From Vibrio mexicanus (lineage in GTDB: Bacteria > Pseudomonadota > Gammaproteobacteria > Enterobacterales > Vibrionaceae), in contig NZ_JYJP01000055.1 in NCBI RefSeq assembly GCF_001012815.1, forward strand, positions 1 to 64,000: DNA of 64,000 bases. The letters are read 5' to 3'. The translations under genes were made by a program, and so were the position numbers. Shown here piece after piece: positions 54,729-64,000 of the stretch. The notes beneath the pieces are model-generated. The model was not told the origin of the DNA, searched no databases, and worked only from the letters and a program-made list of their open reading frames with translations. Position 1 is the stretch's first letter, and the number at the start of each line of letters is the position of its first letter.

Positions 54729-56399
54729 ATGAGTGAAGCTGAGGCTCGTCCATCGAATTTCATTCGCCAAATCATTGATAAAGATCTGGCTGATGGCAAA
54801 CACACTAGCGTGCATACTCGTTTCCCGCCAGAACCAAATGGTTATCTGCATATCGGTCACGCGAAGTCTATCTGTTTGAACTTTGGTATTGCTCAGGACT
54901 ACCAAGGCCAATGTAACTTGCGCTTTGATGATACTAACCCTGAAAAAGAAGACGTAGAGTACGTTGAGTCGATCAAAAACGACGTCACCTGGCTTGGTTT
55001 TGAGTGGTCGGGCGATATCTGCTACTCATCAAATTACTTCGACAAGCTATACGGTTACGCAGTTGAACTTATCAATAAAGGTCTAGCGTACGTTGATGAG
55101 CTAACCCCTGATGAGATTCGTGAGTACCGTGGCACGCTAACTGCGCCGGGCAAGCCTAGCCCGTATCGCGACCGCACACCTGAAGAAAACCTAGCGCTGT
55201 TTGAAAAAATGCGTGACGGTGGCTTTGAAGAAGGCAAAGCGTGTCTACGTGCCAAGATCGATATGGCGTCTTCGTTTATCGTGATGCGCGATCCTGTGCT
55301 ATACCGTGTGCGTTTTGCAGAGCACCATCAAACTGGTGATAAGTGGTGCATTTACCCAATGTACGACTTCACACACTGTATCTCTGATGCACTAGAAGGC
55401 ATTACGCACTCTATCTGTACGCTTGAATTCCAAGATAACCGTCGCCTTTACGATTGGGTGCTCGACAACATTACTATTGATTGTCAGCCTCGTCAGTACG
55501 AGTTCAGCCGTTTAAACCTAGAATACACAGTGATGTCTAAGCGTAAGCTTAACCAGCTAGTAGTAGAGAACTTGGTTGAAGGTTGGGATGACCCACGTAT
55601 GCCGACGATCTCTGGTTTACGTCGCCGTGGTTTTACTCCAGCTTCTATTCGTGAGTTTTGTAAGCGTATTGGTGTGACTAAGCAAGAGAACATGATTGAG
55701 TTTGGTTCTCTTGAGTCTTGTATTCGTGATGACCTAAACGAAAACGCACCTCGTGCAATGGCAGTTCTTGATCCGGTTAAGATCGTTATTGAAAACTACG
55801 AAGAGGGTAAAGTAGAGAACTTATCGGTTGCTAATCACCCGAACAAGCCTGAGATGGGGCAGCGCGACGTACCGTTCACTCGTGAAGTTTACATCGAGCG
55901 CGATGATTTCCGTGAGGAAGCGAACAAGAAGTACAAGCGCCTAGTTCTAGGTAAAGAAGTACGCCTTCGTGGTGCTTACGTCATTAAAGCAGAACGTATC
56001 GAAAAAGATGCAGAAGGTAACATCACGACAATCTTCTGTACTTACGATGATGAGACTCTAGGCAAGAACCCTGCAGACGGCCGTAAAGTGAAAGGCGTAA
56101 TCCATTGGGTTTCAGCAGACAAAGCATTACCTGCTGAAATTCGTTTGTATGATCGCTTGTTTACTGTTGCAAACCCAGCAGCGGCAGATAACTTTGCAGA
56201 GACGATCAATCCTGAGTCACTGGTTAAAGTGAATGGTTTTGTTGAGCCAAGCCTTGTTGAAGCGGCAGCTGAAGCAGCATTCCAGTTTGAGCGCACAGGC
56301 TACTTCTGTGTTGATTCGAAAGACTCATCGAGCGATAAGCTGGTATTTAATCGTACCGTTGGTCTTCGCGATACTTGGGCGAAAATCGAGAGTAAGTAG
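54729..56399 (+). CDS. glnS: Glutaminyl-tRNA synthetase
   Basis: Class I synthetase charging tRNA-Gln. The HIGH motif is [15 protein letters not shown] (about 33-47) and the KMSKS-like loop is VMSKRKL (about 268-274). The C-terminal beta-barrel anticodon-binding domains are complete, with 556 residues. A single gene with its own terminator, downstream of nagE. No anomalies. Confidence 0.98.
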   Translation: MSEAEARPSNFIRQIIDKDLADGKHTSVHTRFPPEPNGYLHIGHAKSICLNFGIAQDYQGQCNLRFDDTNPEKEDVEYVESIKNDVTWLGFEWSGDICYSSNYFDKLYGYAVELINKGLAYVDELTPDEIREYRGTLTAPGKPSPYRDRTPEENLALFEKMRDGGFEEGKACLRAKIDMASSFIVMRDPVLYRVRFAEHHQTGDKWCIYPMYDFTHCISDALEGITHSICTLEFQDNRRLYDWVLDNITIDCQPRQYEFSRLNLEYTVMSKRKLNQLVVENLVEGWDDPRMPTISGLRRRGFTPASIREFCKRIGVTKQENMIEFGSLESCIRDDLNENAPRAMAVLDPVKIVIENYEEGKVENLSVANHPNKPEMGQRDVPFTREVYIERDDFREEANKKYKRLVLGKEVRLRGAYVIKAERIEKDAEGNITTIFCTYDDETLGKNPADGRKVKGVIHWVSADKALPAEIRLYDRLFTVANPAAADNFAETINPESLVKVNGFVEPSLVEAAAEAAFQFERTGYFCVDSKDSSSDKLVFNRTVGLRDTWAKIESK

Positions 56400-56422
56400 A
56401 TTTGAGTCTAATTGACCAAAAT

Positions 56423-56453
56423 AAAAAGCCAGCACTGTGTGCTGGCTTTTTTT
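56423..56453 (+). terminator. Rho-independent terminator of glnS
   Basis: Stem AAAAAGCCAGCAC/GTGCTGGCTTTTT with a TGT loop and seven T, 24 bases after the stop. Confidence 0.9.
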
Positions 56454-56495
56454 ATGTTTACTTTGCTATCGTGAGCATCGATGCAATGAAATGTG

Positions 56496-56945
56496 TTATT
56501 TCTTTTCGTCGTGCGCTTTAGGATCGGTTTTGCATGATCCATCAACACACTTACCATATAGGTACAAACTATGGTTGGTCAGCTCGATATTGTAACGAGC
56601 AGCAATTTCTTTTTGACGCTCTTCAATAATGTCATCAGCGAACTCTATTACGGCACCGCAATCGAGACACACTAGGTGGTCGTGATGATGCTGTGTTGAA
56701 AGTTCAAATACTGACTTACCACCTTCGAAGTGGTGACGAGTCACGATACCTGCATCATCAAATTGGTTGAGAACACGATATACCGTCGCTAGGCCAATTT
56801 CTTCACCGATGTCGATCAACTTTTTGTAGAGATCTTCTGCACTGATATGCTGGTAATCTGGCTGTTGAAGAAGTTCTAAAATTTTCAGCCTTGGCAAAGT
56901 TACCTTAAGCCCAGCATCTTTTAATGCTTGATTGTTGTCTGACAT
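56496..56945 (-). CDS. fur: Ferric uptake regulator Fur
   Basis: Iron-dependent repressor of iron acquisition genes. The N-terminal winged helix (VTLPRLKILELLQ, about 15-27; LATVYRVLNQF recognition region, 52-62) precedes the metal-binding dimer domain. Metal ligands are HHHDH at 86-90 and the CxxC pair Cys93/Cys96, with a second cysteine pair (GKCVDGSC) near the C-terminus. The protein has 149 residues. A Fur-box-like site lies in its own promoter region. Confidence 0.97.
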   Translation of the reverse strand: MSDNNQALKDAGLKVTLPRLKILELLQQPDYQHISAEDLYKKLIDIGEEIGLATVYRVLNQFDDAGIVTRHHFEGGKSVFELSTQHHHDHLVCLDCGAVIEFADDIIEERQKEIAARYNIELTNHSLYLYGKCVDGSCKTDPKAHDEKK

Positions 56946-56983
56946 AAACTTTCCTGTTGATGATCTGCTGTTTAAACAGAATT

Positions 56984-57002
56984 CAGTATTCTTATCATTA
57001 TA
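56984..57002 (-). promoter_or_regulatory. Candidate Fur box upstream of fur
   Basis: TATAATGATAAGAATACTG on the minus strand matches the 19-base Fur consensus at 13 positions, including a run of ten. It is about 40 bases before the fur start and suggests autoregulation. Confidence 0.5.
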
Positions 57003-57155
57003 AGGTAGACGTTCTCAACATTAAACCACGAACTTCAAGCGGTTACTCAGAAAAATTGATAATGTCGGGTAATCTCACTAAATTTTGAGGTACGACCAGT
57101 TACATTGTGTTAACATTTTCGACGTTTTATTAATTTAGAGACAGGATTGATAGAT

Positions 57156-57646
57156 ATGGACCGTCGACTAGCCAAGATATATAAGCCAAGTGTTGTGAAA
57201 TTTGCATTGAACATATGGCCACCATTTTGGGGGCGGGTATACGTATTCAGTCAATCAGTGAAGATTTTCGACAAGTTGAGATGAAACTTAAACTCAGGTG
57301 GTGGAACAAGAATGCCAATCGTACCCAGTATGGTGGTAGCATCTTTTCACTGACCGATCCTGTTTATTCGTTGATGTTAATGGGGATTCTGGGCGAGGAG
57401 TATTATGTCTGGGACAAAGAGGCAAGTATTGACTTTAAAAAGCCAGGCAAAACCGATCTATTTGCTCGCTTTGAGATCACCGATAACATGCTCGATGATA
57501 TTTATCGAAATACCGCTGACGGCGATAAATATTTCCCAGAATTTCTTACTCATGTGCTTGATAACGAAGGGGAGCTAATTTCAACCATACATCGAAAATT
57601 GTATGTAAGAAAGAAGGCTAAGTACCGTGAAGTGAGCAACGAATAG
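57156..57646 (+). CDS. DUF4442 (hotdog-fold) protein (frame broken near 57231)
   Basis: Predicted hotdog-fold protein of the thioesterase-like DUF4442 group. Residues include RWWNKNANRTQYGGSIFSL (about 50-68), where NxxxTxYGGSIF is the family signature. The start is ATG 57156 (MDRRLAKIYK) behind an AGGAT site. The literal frame breaks in a run of G at 57229-57233. One added G joins NIWPPFWG to AGIRIQSISEDF and gives 163 residues. The substrate is unknown; acyl-CoA or acyl-ACP is only a guess from the fold. Confidence 0.84.
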
Positions 57647-57652
57647 GCATAA

Positions 57653-57677
57653 AAAAACCTCCGAAATGGAGGTTTTT
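57653..57677. terminator. Bidirectional terminator between the DUF4442 gene and fldA
   Basis: Stem AAAAACCTCC/GGAGGTTTTT with a short GAAAT loop, between converging genes. Confidence 0.88.
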
Positions 57678-57691
57678 ATTTGAGATGTGGC

Positions 57692-58224
57692 TTAGTCTTC
57701 AAGCTCTGCTAAACACATCTCTTCGTAAATCTGTTGTACCCACTTAGATACGCGGTCATCAGTAAGTTCAGGCTGGCGGTCTTCATCGATACATAGGCCG
57801 ACAAATTGGCTGTCATCGCCTTCTACTAGCGCTTTAGACGCTTCAAACTCGTAACCTTCTGTTGGCGTGTAGCTAAGATTGTGCCGCCTTTCGCTTCTAC
57901 GATATCGCGAACAGTACCCATCGCATCGCAGAAGTACTCCGCGTAATCTTCTTGGTCTCCACAACCGAAGATAGCAACAAGCTTAGTTGAGAAATCAATG
58001 CCTTCTAATTCTGGGAAGAAATCATCCCAATCACATTGAGCTTCACCGTAGTACCATGTTGGGATACCAAGTAGTAGCAGGTCGAAGTTGTCGATATCTT
58101 CTTTGCTACTTTTTGCAATGTCTTGAACGTGGACGAGTTTCTTTCCAAGCTGCTTCTGAATCATTTTTGCAACAGCTTCTGTATTACCAGTATCGCTACC
58201 GAAGAAGATACCTACACTTGCCAT
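57692..58224 (-). CDS. fldA: Flavodoxin FldA (frame broken near 57876)
   Basis: Long-chain flavodoxin, an FMN electron carrier used by radical-SAM enzymes and other reductases. The FMN phosphate loop is GSDTGNTEAVAKM (about 9-21). The 50s loop is TWYYGEAQCDWDDFF, and the 90s loop is GCGDQEDYAEYF. After GGTIL the literal frame is lost. One added base near 57876 restores SYTPTEGYEFEASKALVEG and the C-terminus, for 177 residues. It is followed upstream on this strand by the DUF2788 gene and ybfF, a conserved Vibrio order. Confidence 0.93.
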
Positions 58225-58266
58225 AGAGTCTTTACCTTATGTTATTCGTTGAGTGCATAAAGTGGG

Positions 58267-58488
58267 TTAGCCTAAACCGCTACCTTCCCAACTTAGCTGA
58301 ATTAACCCTTTTGCGATGAATCCAGCGCAGCCTAGAAACAGTACTAACCATACAATACGACGACCAAACGGAGGGACATTACCTTGTTTTAATACATCTT
58401 TTATCGCCATACCTATTAAGAAAAAGATAGACGCAAAGAGCAGGTCAAGACCAATAGACTCAAGCTGGTTCATGTAGTCGTAAAGCAT
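58267..58488 (-). CDS. DUF2788 small membrane protein
   Basis: A 73-residue protein with two membrane helices (about 15-30 and 45-64) separated by KDVLKQGNVPPFGRRIV, the DUF2788 signature. Function is unknown. It lies between ybfF and fldA on the same strand and is likely transcribed with them. Length and hydropathy fit the family. Confidence 0.87.
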   Translation of the reverse strand: MLYDYMNQLESIGLDLLFASIFFLIGMAIKDVLKQGNVPPFGRRIVWLVLFLGCAGFIAKGLIQLSWEGSGLG

Positions 58489-58583
58489 GATAATCCTTTA
58501 TGCCAAATTGCTTGCGCGCACTATACCATTGTTATTTATTAAAGTTAATTGTGGTTTGCTCAACTTTACTTAACATGCGGTAA

Positions 58584-59348
58584 CTAGGGCAAAAATTTGC
58601 GTATTACCCGTATAACTTCTTGGGGCTTTTCTGCATGTAACCAATGGCCGGTGTTGGCAATGATATGCGCCTTCGCATTGCTAAACTGCGCTTGTATGTC
58701 TGCCTGATGAGATGGTAGCAGATACTCAGATAGAGCACCTTTCACAAATACGGTTGGTACGTCGGTTTTTGAAATGGGCTCCCAACCAATAATGTTCTCG
58801 TAGTTGTCGACTAACGAAGCCACATTGAATCGCCAAGCCAGTACATCGTTATCTTTAAACAACGACTTACTTAAGAACTGTCGTACTCCTTCCATCTCGA
58901 TGTGCTCGGCCATAATAGATAAAGCGTCAGAGCGTGTGGTAGGGCGCTTCTGTTCAACCGCTTGTAGGCCAGAAATCACATTGTCGTGTTTTCGCTCGGT
59001 GTATTTTACTGGCGACATATCGAGAACGATAAGCTGTTTAGCAAGTTGTGGTGCAATGTCGATCAACTTGATTGCGACTTTGCCTCCCATCGAGTGCCCG
59101 ATCACCGTAATATCTTTTAAATTAAGGTGCTCAATCACTTCTAATACATCTTGCGCCATCTCAGCATAGCTGTGGCTTGGTGAGTGGAAGGATTGACCAT
59201 GGTTTCTCAGATCGATACTAAGGACTTGATAATCTTTCTTTAGATCGCGTGCCAAAAGCCCTAAGTTATCCAAGCTACCAAATAAACCATGGATAAGGAT
59301 AATCGTTTGGCCTTCGCCTTCGAGTTTGTAATTAAGAAGTGCTGACAT
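58584..59348 (-). CDS. ybfF: Alpha/beta-hydrolase esterase YbfF
   Basis: Alpha/beta-hydrolase with the oxyanion segment HGLFGSLDNLG (about 20-30). The nucleophile Ser is in GHSMGGKVA (about 88-96), and the catalytic His is in TGHWLHAEKP near the C-terminus. E. coli YbfF is an acyl-CoA thioesterase and esterase of broad range. The protein has 254 residues, complete. Divergent from seqA, the same order as in E. coli (ybfF-seqA-pgm). Confidence 0.93.
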   Translation of the reverse strand: MSALLNYKLEGEGQTIILIHGLFGSLDNLGLLARDLKKDYQVLSIDLRNHGQSFHSPSHSYAEMAQDVLEVIEHLNLKDITVIGHSMGGKVAIKLIDIAPQLAKQLIVLDMSPVKYTERKHDNVISGLQAVEQKRPTTRSDALSIMAEHIEMEGVRQFLSKSLFKDNDVLAWRFNVASLVDNYENIIGWEPISKTDVPTVFVKGALSEYLLPSHQADIQAQFSNAKAHIIANTGHWLHAEKPQEVIRVIRKFLP

Positions 59349-59440
59349 TTTATCTTATTAGTGACTGGTTTATCGTAGAGTATCAGAAAAGATCTCGCTA
59401 TAATCCCCCAGAGTTTAAACATAGAGATTGTGAAAAGCGA

Positions 59441-59983
59441 ATGAAAACAATTGAGGTTGATGAGGATCTATACCGTTTTATTGCAAGCCAAACGCAACAT
59501 ATTGGAGAGAGTGCTTCCGATATTCTGCGACGCTTACTTAAGGTAGACAACCAAGAAGAGCAGCAAGCAGTTGCTGCGCCAGTAGCAGAGCCTAAAGGCA
59601 TTGTTGTGAGTAAAGATGCCGGTAAAGTTGAGAAGGTAGACAGCGTCAAAGAGATGCGTTCATTACTTATCTCTGATGAGTTTGCGGGCCTAAAGAAAGC
59701 GATTGATCGCTTTATGCTTGTGTTGTCGACACTGCACAAAATTGATGCAGATAGTTTCTCAGAAGCCACTCAGGTTAAAGGTCGTAAGCGTGTTTATTTT
59801 GCCTCAGACGAGCAAACTTTACTTGCAAGTGGCACCACCACTAAACCGAAAGCGATTCCAAACTCTCCTTTCTGGGTTATCACTAATACCAATACCAGTC
59901 GAAAACGACAAATGGTTGACCAACTGATGGTTAGGATGAACTTCCCATCAGATTTGATTGAAAAAGTGGCAAACTCAATCTAA
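59441..59983 (+). CDS. seqA: Negative modulator of replication initiation SeqA
   Basis: Binds hemimethylated GATC sites and holds back new initiation at oriC. The N-terminal oligomerisation domain is KTIEVDEDLYRFIASQTQHI (about 2-21), with SASDILRRLL after it. A variable linker (about 40-70) leads to the DNA-binding domain with RKRVYFA and TNTSRKRQMV. The start is ATG 59441, giving 180 residues. An in-frame extension upstream overlaps ybfF's promoter side and is not conserved. It is followed by a terminator and pgm. Confidence 0.95.
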   Translation: MKTIEVDEDLYRFIASQTQHIGESASDILRRLLKVDNQEEQQAVAAPVAEPKGIVVSKDAGKVEKVDSVKEMRSLLISDEFAGLKKAIDRFMLVLSTLHKIDADSFSEATQVKGRKRVYFASDEQTLLASGTTTKPKAIPNSPFWVITNTNTSRKRQMVDQLMVRMNFPSDLIEKVANSI

Positions 59984-59994
59984 AAAATCCAACC

Positions 59995-60042
59995 AAGACC
60001 CCATAATGTTCAAGGTGAACGGCTTAATATGGGGTCTTTTGT
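59995..60042 (+). terminator. Rho-independent terminator of seqA
   Basis: Stem AAGACCCCATA/TATGGGGTCTT with a 22-base loop and a T-rich tail, twelve bases after the seqA stop. Confidence 0.75.
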
Positions 60043-60078
60043 TTTTTAAGAAAATTAATGTTTTAAAAGGATGTCAAC

Positions 60079-61723
60079 ATGGCTATGCACCCGCGTGCGG
60101 GACAAAAAGCGCAACAATCCGATCTTCACAATATTCCAGCGCTTGTCTCAAACTACTTCTTACTTCAACCAAACTCTCAAAACCCTGACCACAAAGTACA
60201 ATTCGGCACATCGGGTCACCGCGGTACAGCGGATAAAACCACGTTTAATGAGAACCATATCCTAGCGATTGCTCAAGCTGTAGCGAGATCCGTGCTGAGT
60301 TAGGGACTACGGGGCCGCTTTTTGTCGGTAAAGACACGCACGCGCTTTCTGAGCCTGCTTTCTTTAGCGTATTGGAAGTATTGATTGCCAACGGTGTTGA
60401 AGTTATTACTCAAGAAGATAATGCTATACGCCAACGCCAGGTGTGTCTCACGCGATTTTAACATACAACGCCAAGCATGACGCTAAAGCGGATGGTTTGG
60501 TGATTACACCCTCTCATAACCCGCCTCAAGATGGTGGCATCAAATACAACCCAACTCACGGTGGCCCAGCGGAAGACAAGCTGACAAAAGCTATCGAGAA
60601 TCGTGCGAACGCACTGATTGCAGAAAATATGCAAGGTGTTAAGCGCATGCCTTTGGAAGAAGCAAAAGCTTCACCTCTGTTTAAGCAAGTGGATCTAGTT
60701 AAGCCTTATATCGATGACCTCGTGAATGTTATTGATATGGAAGCCATTCAAAAAGCAGACCTAAAGATTGGTGTTGATCCATTGGGCGGTAGTGGTATCG
60801 ATTACTGGCGTCAGATTGCTAAAGCGTACGACCTAAACCTAACGCTTGTGAGCGAAGCGGTTGACCCGACGTTCCAATTTATGTCTTTGGATAAAGATGG
60901 TGTGGTTCGTATGGACTGTTCATCACCTTACGCGATGGCAGGTCTACTGGCACTTAAAGACGATTATGATCTCGCTTTTGGTAATGACCCAGATTACGAC
61001 CGCCATGGCATTGTGACACCTAAAGGGCTAATGAACCCAAATCATTTCTTAGCTGTGTGTATCGACTACTTATACCGTCATCGTGAAGGTTGGGCGAAAG
61101 ATGTTGCTGTCGGTAAGACCTTGGTGTCTAGTGCACTGATTGACCGCGTGGTTGCTGACCTAGGTCGTGAGCTGTGTGAAGTGCCAGTTGGTTTCAAATG
61201 GTTTGTGGATGGATTGTACGAAGGCCGCTTTGGTTTTGGCGGCGAAGAGAGTGCCGGAGCTTCTTTCCTTCGTAAAGATGGTACGCCTTGGGCGACAGAC
61301 AAAGATGGCATCATCCTTTGCCTTCTAGCTGCGGAAATCACTGCCGTAACGGGTAAGAACCCTCAGCAGTACTATGAGGAGCTGGCAGAAAAACACGGTG
61401 AATCTAAGTATAACCGTATTCAAGCGGTAGCGAATGGTCCACAGAAAGATGTCTTGAAGAAGCTGTCTGCAGAGATGGTGACTGCGGAGACATTAGCTGG
61501 TGATGCGATTACCGCTCGTTTGACTCATGCTCCAGGTAACGGCGCTGCAATTGGTGGCCTTAAAGTGACCACTGAGAACGGTTGGTTCGCCGCGCGTCCA
61601 TCGGGTACTGAGGATATCTACAAGATTTACTGTGAAAGCTTCAAAGGTGATGAGCACCTAAAACAGATTGAAGCAGAGGCTCAGGAAATTGTGAACCAAG
61701 TGTTTGCTAATGCTGGGTTGTAA
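60079..61723 (+). CDS. pgm: Phosphoglucomutase Pgm (frame broken near 60285 and 60424)
   Basis: Interconverts glucose-1-phosphate and glucose-6-phosphate. The active-site phosphoserine is in [11 protein letters not shown]. The metal loop is [10 protein letters not shown], and the sugar loop is [11 protein letters not shown]. The literal sequence is cut into three parts. One added base near 60285 gives [20 protein letters not shown], and one near 60424 gives [14 protein letters not shown]. Together these restore 548 residues, as in E. coli (546). It lies downstream of seqA, the common seqA-pgm pair. Confidence 0.94.
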
Positions 61724-61765
61724 TTCGTTCTATCTCTGATTTATCAGTAGATTACTTTTGATATT

Positions 61766-61791
61766 AAAGGCGACCCTCGGGTCGCCTTTTT
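61766..61791 (+). terminator. Rho-independent terminator of pgm
   Basis: Stem AAAGGCGACCC/GGGTCGCCTTT with a TC loop and T tail, 43 bases after the pgm stop. Confidence 0.9.
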
Positions 61792-61802
61792 GTTTTCTAG
61801 AG

Positions 61803-61857
61803 ACAGTTATCTGGCAACAGTTATCTAGGAATAGTTATACGGGAAAGGTATCTAGAC
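61803..61857. repeat. Nearly four 14-base tandem repeats before the DUF1853 stop
   Basis: Units begin at 61803, 61817 and 61831 (ACAGTTATCTGGCA, ACAGTTATCTAGGA, ATAGTTATACGGGA). A fourth degraded unit at 61845 follows. They end four bases before the DUF1853 stop codon on the minus strand. Confidence 0.75.
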
Positions 61858-61860
61858 TTA

Positions 61861-62625
61861 CTAGCTAGATTTGTTGTTTGGCCAACTATCTGGCACGACA
61901 AACCAGAAGCGGCCACTTTGGGTTTGAGCATGCACAAAGCGGTCATTTGAAGGCTCTACAGGCTCAGAAAACTCTTCAGTTCCAATAGCCCACAATGGTT
62001 TGCTCAATTCATAAAGCGGTTCATTTACTTGATCTAACTGGCTGTGATAGCACCAGAAGCCCGAAATTTGGTTATGGTCTAACTCGAAACCAAGGCATTC
62101 TGTTGGAGTCTCTTCTGGAGAGAAAGGGTTGATATACAGTCTTCCTTGCATCAGCAGGTGCTCGATCGGAGTATCGCTTAAGGGAAGTTGCTGGTGGAAC
62201 TCTTCACGCTGGCTCATCTTGAGTTGATGAGTCAACATTCGATCGAGCTTCTTATGTAACTGATCATGGGCATTAGGGCCGTACCATATGCCTTTGTAGA
62301 GAAGATAAAACTTGATGGCCACTTCCCAGTGCTCATGCGATTTCTGTTCTTGATTGCGGAGGATAAGATCCACGGCTCCGATCGTTCGGCCCGTTGCATC
62401 GTTGAGCTGGATCTCTTCCGCTAGGATTTCGTAGCGTGGCGAGCTAGATAGCAATCTGGTGCACAGATGCTGGTACAGAAAACCAAGTCTGGGATTACCT
62501 TCATAGCGCTCTTCATCGGCAAGAGAAGTATGAGGGATGCTTTCGAATGTCGTGAAAGGTGGCTTTGCCTTGAATAGCGGTGGAGTGTTAGCAATCCAAT
62601 GATAAAACTTTTGTAACGAATTCAT
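61861..62625 (-). CDS. DUF1853 family protein
   Basis: A 254-residue cytoplasmic protein of the DUF1853 family. Conserved blocks are NPRLGFLYQHLCTRLL (about 45-60) and ATGRTIGAVDLILRN with WEVAIKFYLLYKG after it. The AVDL...EVAIKFYL pattern resembles the core of PD-(D/E)XK nucleases (Asp, then Glu-x-Lys), so a nuclease-like fold is possible, but no activity is known. It stands alone, divergent from the Nif3-like gene. Confidence 0.88.
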   Translation of the reverse strand: MNSLQKFYHWIANTPPLFKAKPPFTTFESIPHTSLADEERYEGNPRLGFLYQHLCTRLLSSSPRYEILAEEIQLNDATGRTIGAVDLILRNQEQKSHEHWEVAIKFYLLYKGIWYGPNAHDQLHKKLDRMLTHQLKMSQREEFHQQLPLSDTPIEHLLMQGRLYINPFSPEETPTECLGFELDHNQISGFWCYHSQLDQVNEPLYELSKPLWAIGTEEFSEPVEPSNDRFVHAQTQSGRFWFVVPDSWPNNKSS

Positions 62626-62754
62626 CCATAATCCTTTAAACCACGATCAAAGCGCCGATACTATACCGGATTTTATCCATATTGGGGACTGACCCTAGCA
62701 TCTGGGGTTCGCTTCGATATAAAATTTGGTTATTCAAATGCATTGGAAGTGACA

Positions 62755-63512
62755 ATGAATATTTTAAAGTTAGAACAAGTTCTGAATGAGAAGTTATCGC
62801 CACAGCTTATAAAAGACTATGCCCCAAATGGATTGCAGGTTGAGGGTAAATCCGAAGTTAAGCGCATCGTGACGGGTGTCACTGCATCTCAAGCGCTTAT
62901 CGACAAAGCGATAGAGTTAAATGCAGATGCACTTTTGGTTCACCACGGTTATTTTTGGAAGGGTGAACCAGAGCCGATTCGAGGAATGAAGGGCAAGCGT
63001 ATTCGAACTTTGATAAAGAATGACATCAACTTAATTGGGTACCATCTTCCGCTAGACATCCACCCTGACCTAGGTAACAACGCAGAGCTAGCACGTCTTC
63101 TTGATATTGAAGTAGAAGGGGGCTTGAAGGGCATCCACAATCTGTTGCGATGTTTGGTCGTTTGAATAAGCCGCTGACAGGTGCAGAGTTTGCAGATCGT
63201 ATCGACCAAGTTCTGAATCGAAAGCCTTTGCACATAGCGCCAGACAACGCAGAAAAGACGATCGAAACGGTTGGTTGGTGCACTGGCGGCGGGCAAGATT
63301 ACATTGAGTTAGCCGCGCAACATGGTTTAGATGCGTTTATCTCTGGCGAGATTTCGGAGAGAACGACTTACTCAGCACGTGAGCAAGATATCCATTACTT
63401 CGCTGCAGGACATCATGCAACGGAGCGTTACGGCATTAAAGCACTCGGTGAGTGGCTGGCATCAGAGCATGGATTTGATGTTGAGTTTGTTGATATTGAT
63501 AACCCAGTATAG
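62755..63512 (+). CDS. Nif3-like dinuclear metal protein YbgI (frame broken near 63131)
   Basis: Member of the NIF3/YbgI family, ring-shaped hexamers with a two-metal site. Metal-binding residues are HHG in LLVHHGYFWKGE and a His/Glu set in FAAGHHATERYG near the C-terminus. The start is ATG 62755, with GGAAG upstream. The literal frame breaks after GLKG near 63131. One added base restores HPQSVAMFGRLNKPLTG and gives 252 residues. Function is not settled; one proposal is GTP cyclohydrolase-like activity. Confidence 0.88.
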
Positions 63513-63558
63513 CTAGGTACTGGCATTTATTTGTCGTAATTTGACGACAGAAATGAAA

Positions 63559-63583
63559 AAGGGTTGGCACTGTGCCAACCCTT
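63559..63583. terminator. Bidirectional terminator between the Nif3-like gene and gltA
   Basis: Stem AAGGGTTGGCA/TGCCAACCCTT with a CTG loop, between converging genes. Confidence 0.85.
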
Positions 63584-63604
63584 AATTTTACTCAACCACT
63601 TCTA

Positions 63605-64000
63605 TCACTCGCGTTCGTGAAGAGGTTGGAAGTCGCGCTTTTGCTCACCAGTGTAAAGCTGACGAGGGCGACCGATACGGTTAGTCGGATCGCTGTGCAT
63701 CTCGTTCCAATGCGCAATCCAACCGATAGTACGAGACATCGCGAAGATTACGGTAAACATTGAAACAGGGATACCGATCGCTTTCAAAATGATACCAGAG
63801 TAGAAATCAACGTTCGGGTACAGTTTCTTCTCTACGAAGTACTCATCAGAAAGTGCGATGCGCTCAAGCTCCATTGCTACGTCAAGTAGTGGATCTTGGA
63901 TGTTTAGCTCTTTAAGAACTTCGTGACACGCTTCGCGCATTACTGTCGCACGAGGGTCGTAGTTCTTGTAAACGCGGTGACCAAAGCCCATCAAACGGAA
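63605..64000 (-). CDS. gltA: Citrate synthase GltA, C-terminal part
   Basis: The last 131 residues of type II citrate synthase; the gene runs past the right edge of the window. The catalytic His ([14 protein letters not shown]) and Asp ([12 protein letters not shown]) regions are present, as is the C-terminal GRPRQLYTG. It makes citrate from oxaloacetate and acetyl-CoA. The frame is open to the last base of the window. Confidence 0.96.
   Translation of the reverse strand, partial: FRLMGFGHRVYKNYDPRATVMREACHEVLKELNIQDPLLDVAMELERIALSDEYFVEKKLYPNVDFYSGIILKAIGIPVSMFTVIFAMSRTIGWIAHWNEMHSDPTNRIGRPRQLYTGEQKRDFQPLHERE

Overview
This window is chromosomal core DNA of a gamma-proteobacterium, almost certainly a Vibrio. 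The main evidence is a toxS-toxR pair divergent from htpG, a toxR product with cytoplasmic winged helix, one membrane helix and a periplasmic tail, a Vibrio-type cell-envelope/leuS/lnt/miaB cluster, and a NagE that lacks its own EIIA domain. I see no rRNA, tRNA, CRISPR array, insertion sequence, prophage or integron. The dense, mostly essential gene content makes this an ordinary region, with one lightly characterised membrane/signalling operon inside it.

Layout: 1-12.7 kb, minus strand: lipoate synthesis (lipA, lipB), ybeD, cell-wall elongation (dacA, rlpA, rodA, mrdA), ribosome maturation (rlmH, rsfS), holA, lptE, leuS. 12.8-19 kb: ybeL (+), then lnt, corC, ybeY, phoH/ybeZ, miaB (-). 19.2-20.3 kb: ubiF-like hydroxylase (+). 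20.4-23.2 kb: ptsH-ptsI-crr (-). 23.5-25.4 kb: cysK and cysZ (-). 25.6-30.3 kb: zipA, ligA and a major porin (+). 30.6-36.2 kb, minus strand: a DUF2057 protein, a 55-residue secreted protein, nfeD-qmcA, cnoX, ybbO, yfcH. 36.4-39.3 kb: two paralogous DUF1538 membrane proteins, a P-II-like protein, a CBS protein and yfcE (+). 39.3-41.5 kb: a TSUP transporter and toxS-toxR (-). 41.8-46.4 kb: htpG, adk, hemH, rfaH (+). 46.5-52.4 kb: asnB, a Kef-type antiporter, nagC-nagA (-). 52.9-56.4 kb: nagE, glnS (+). 56.5-64 kb: fur (-), a DUF4442 protein (+), fldA, a DUF2788 protein, ybfF (-), seqA and pgm (+), a DUF1853 protein (-), a Nif3-like protein (+), and the C-terminal part of gltA (-).

Sequence quality: sixteen genes are broken by nineteen apparent one-base deletions. 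Every one is repaired by adding a single base, which restores the family's conserved sequence and normal length. They hit housekeeping genes (ligA, rlmH, pgm, fldA) at short homopolymers or simple runs. I read this as residual base-calling or assembly error, not gene decay. Broken genes are therefore given at their full repaired extents, with the break noted.

How the genes work together: general PTS (ptsHI-crr) and nagE/nagA/nagC form a GlcNAc uptake and use system, with a CRP site and a probable NagC operator before nagE. ToxR/ToxS may control the porin. htpG has a heat-shock-like promoter next to toxR. The most interesting little-known system is the DUF1538 x2 / P-II-like / CBS operon, which looks like a signal-gated membrane transporter. 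A second curiosity is short tandem repeats with the same 14-bp period in three separate intergenic spots.
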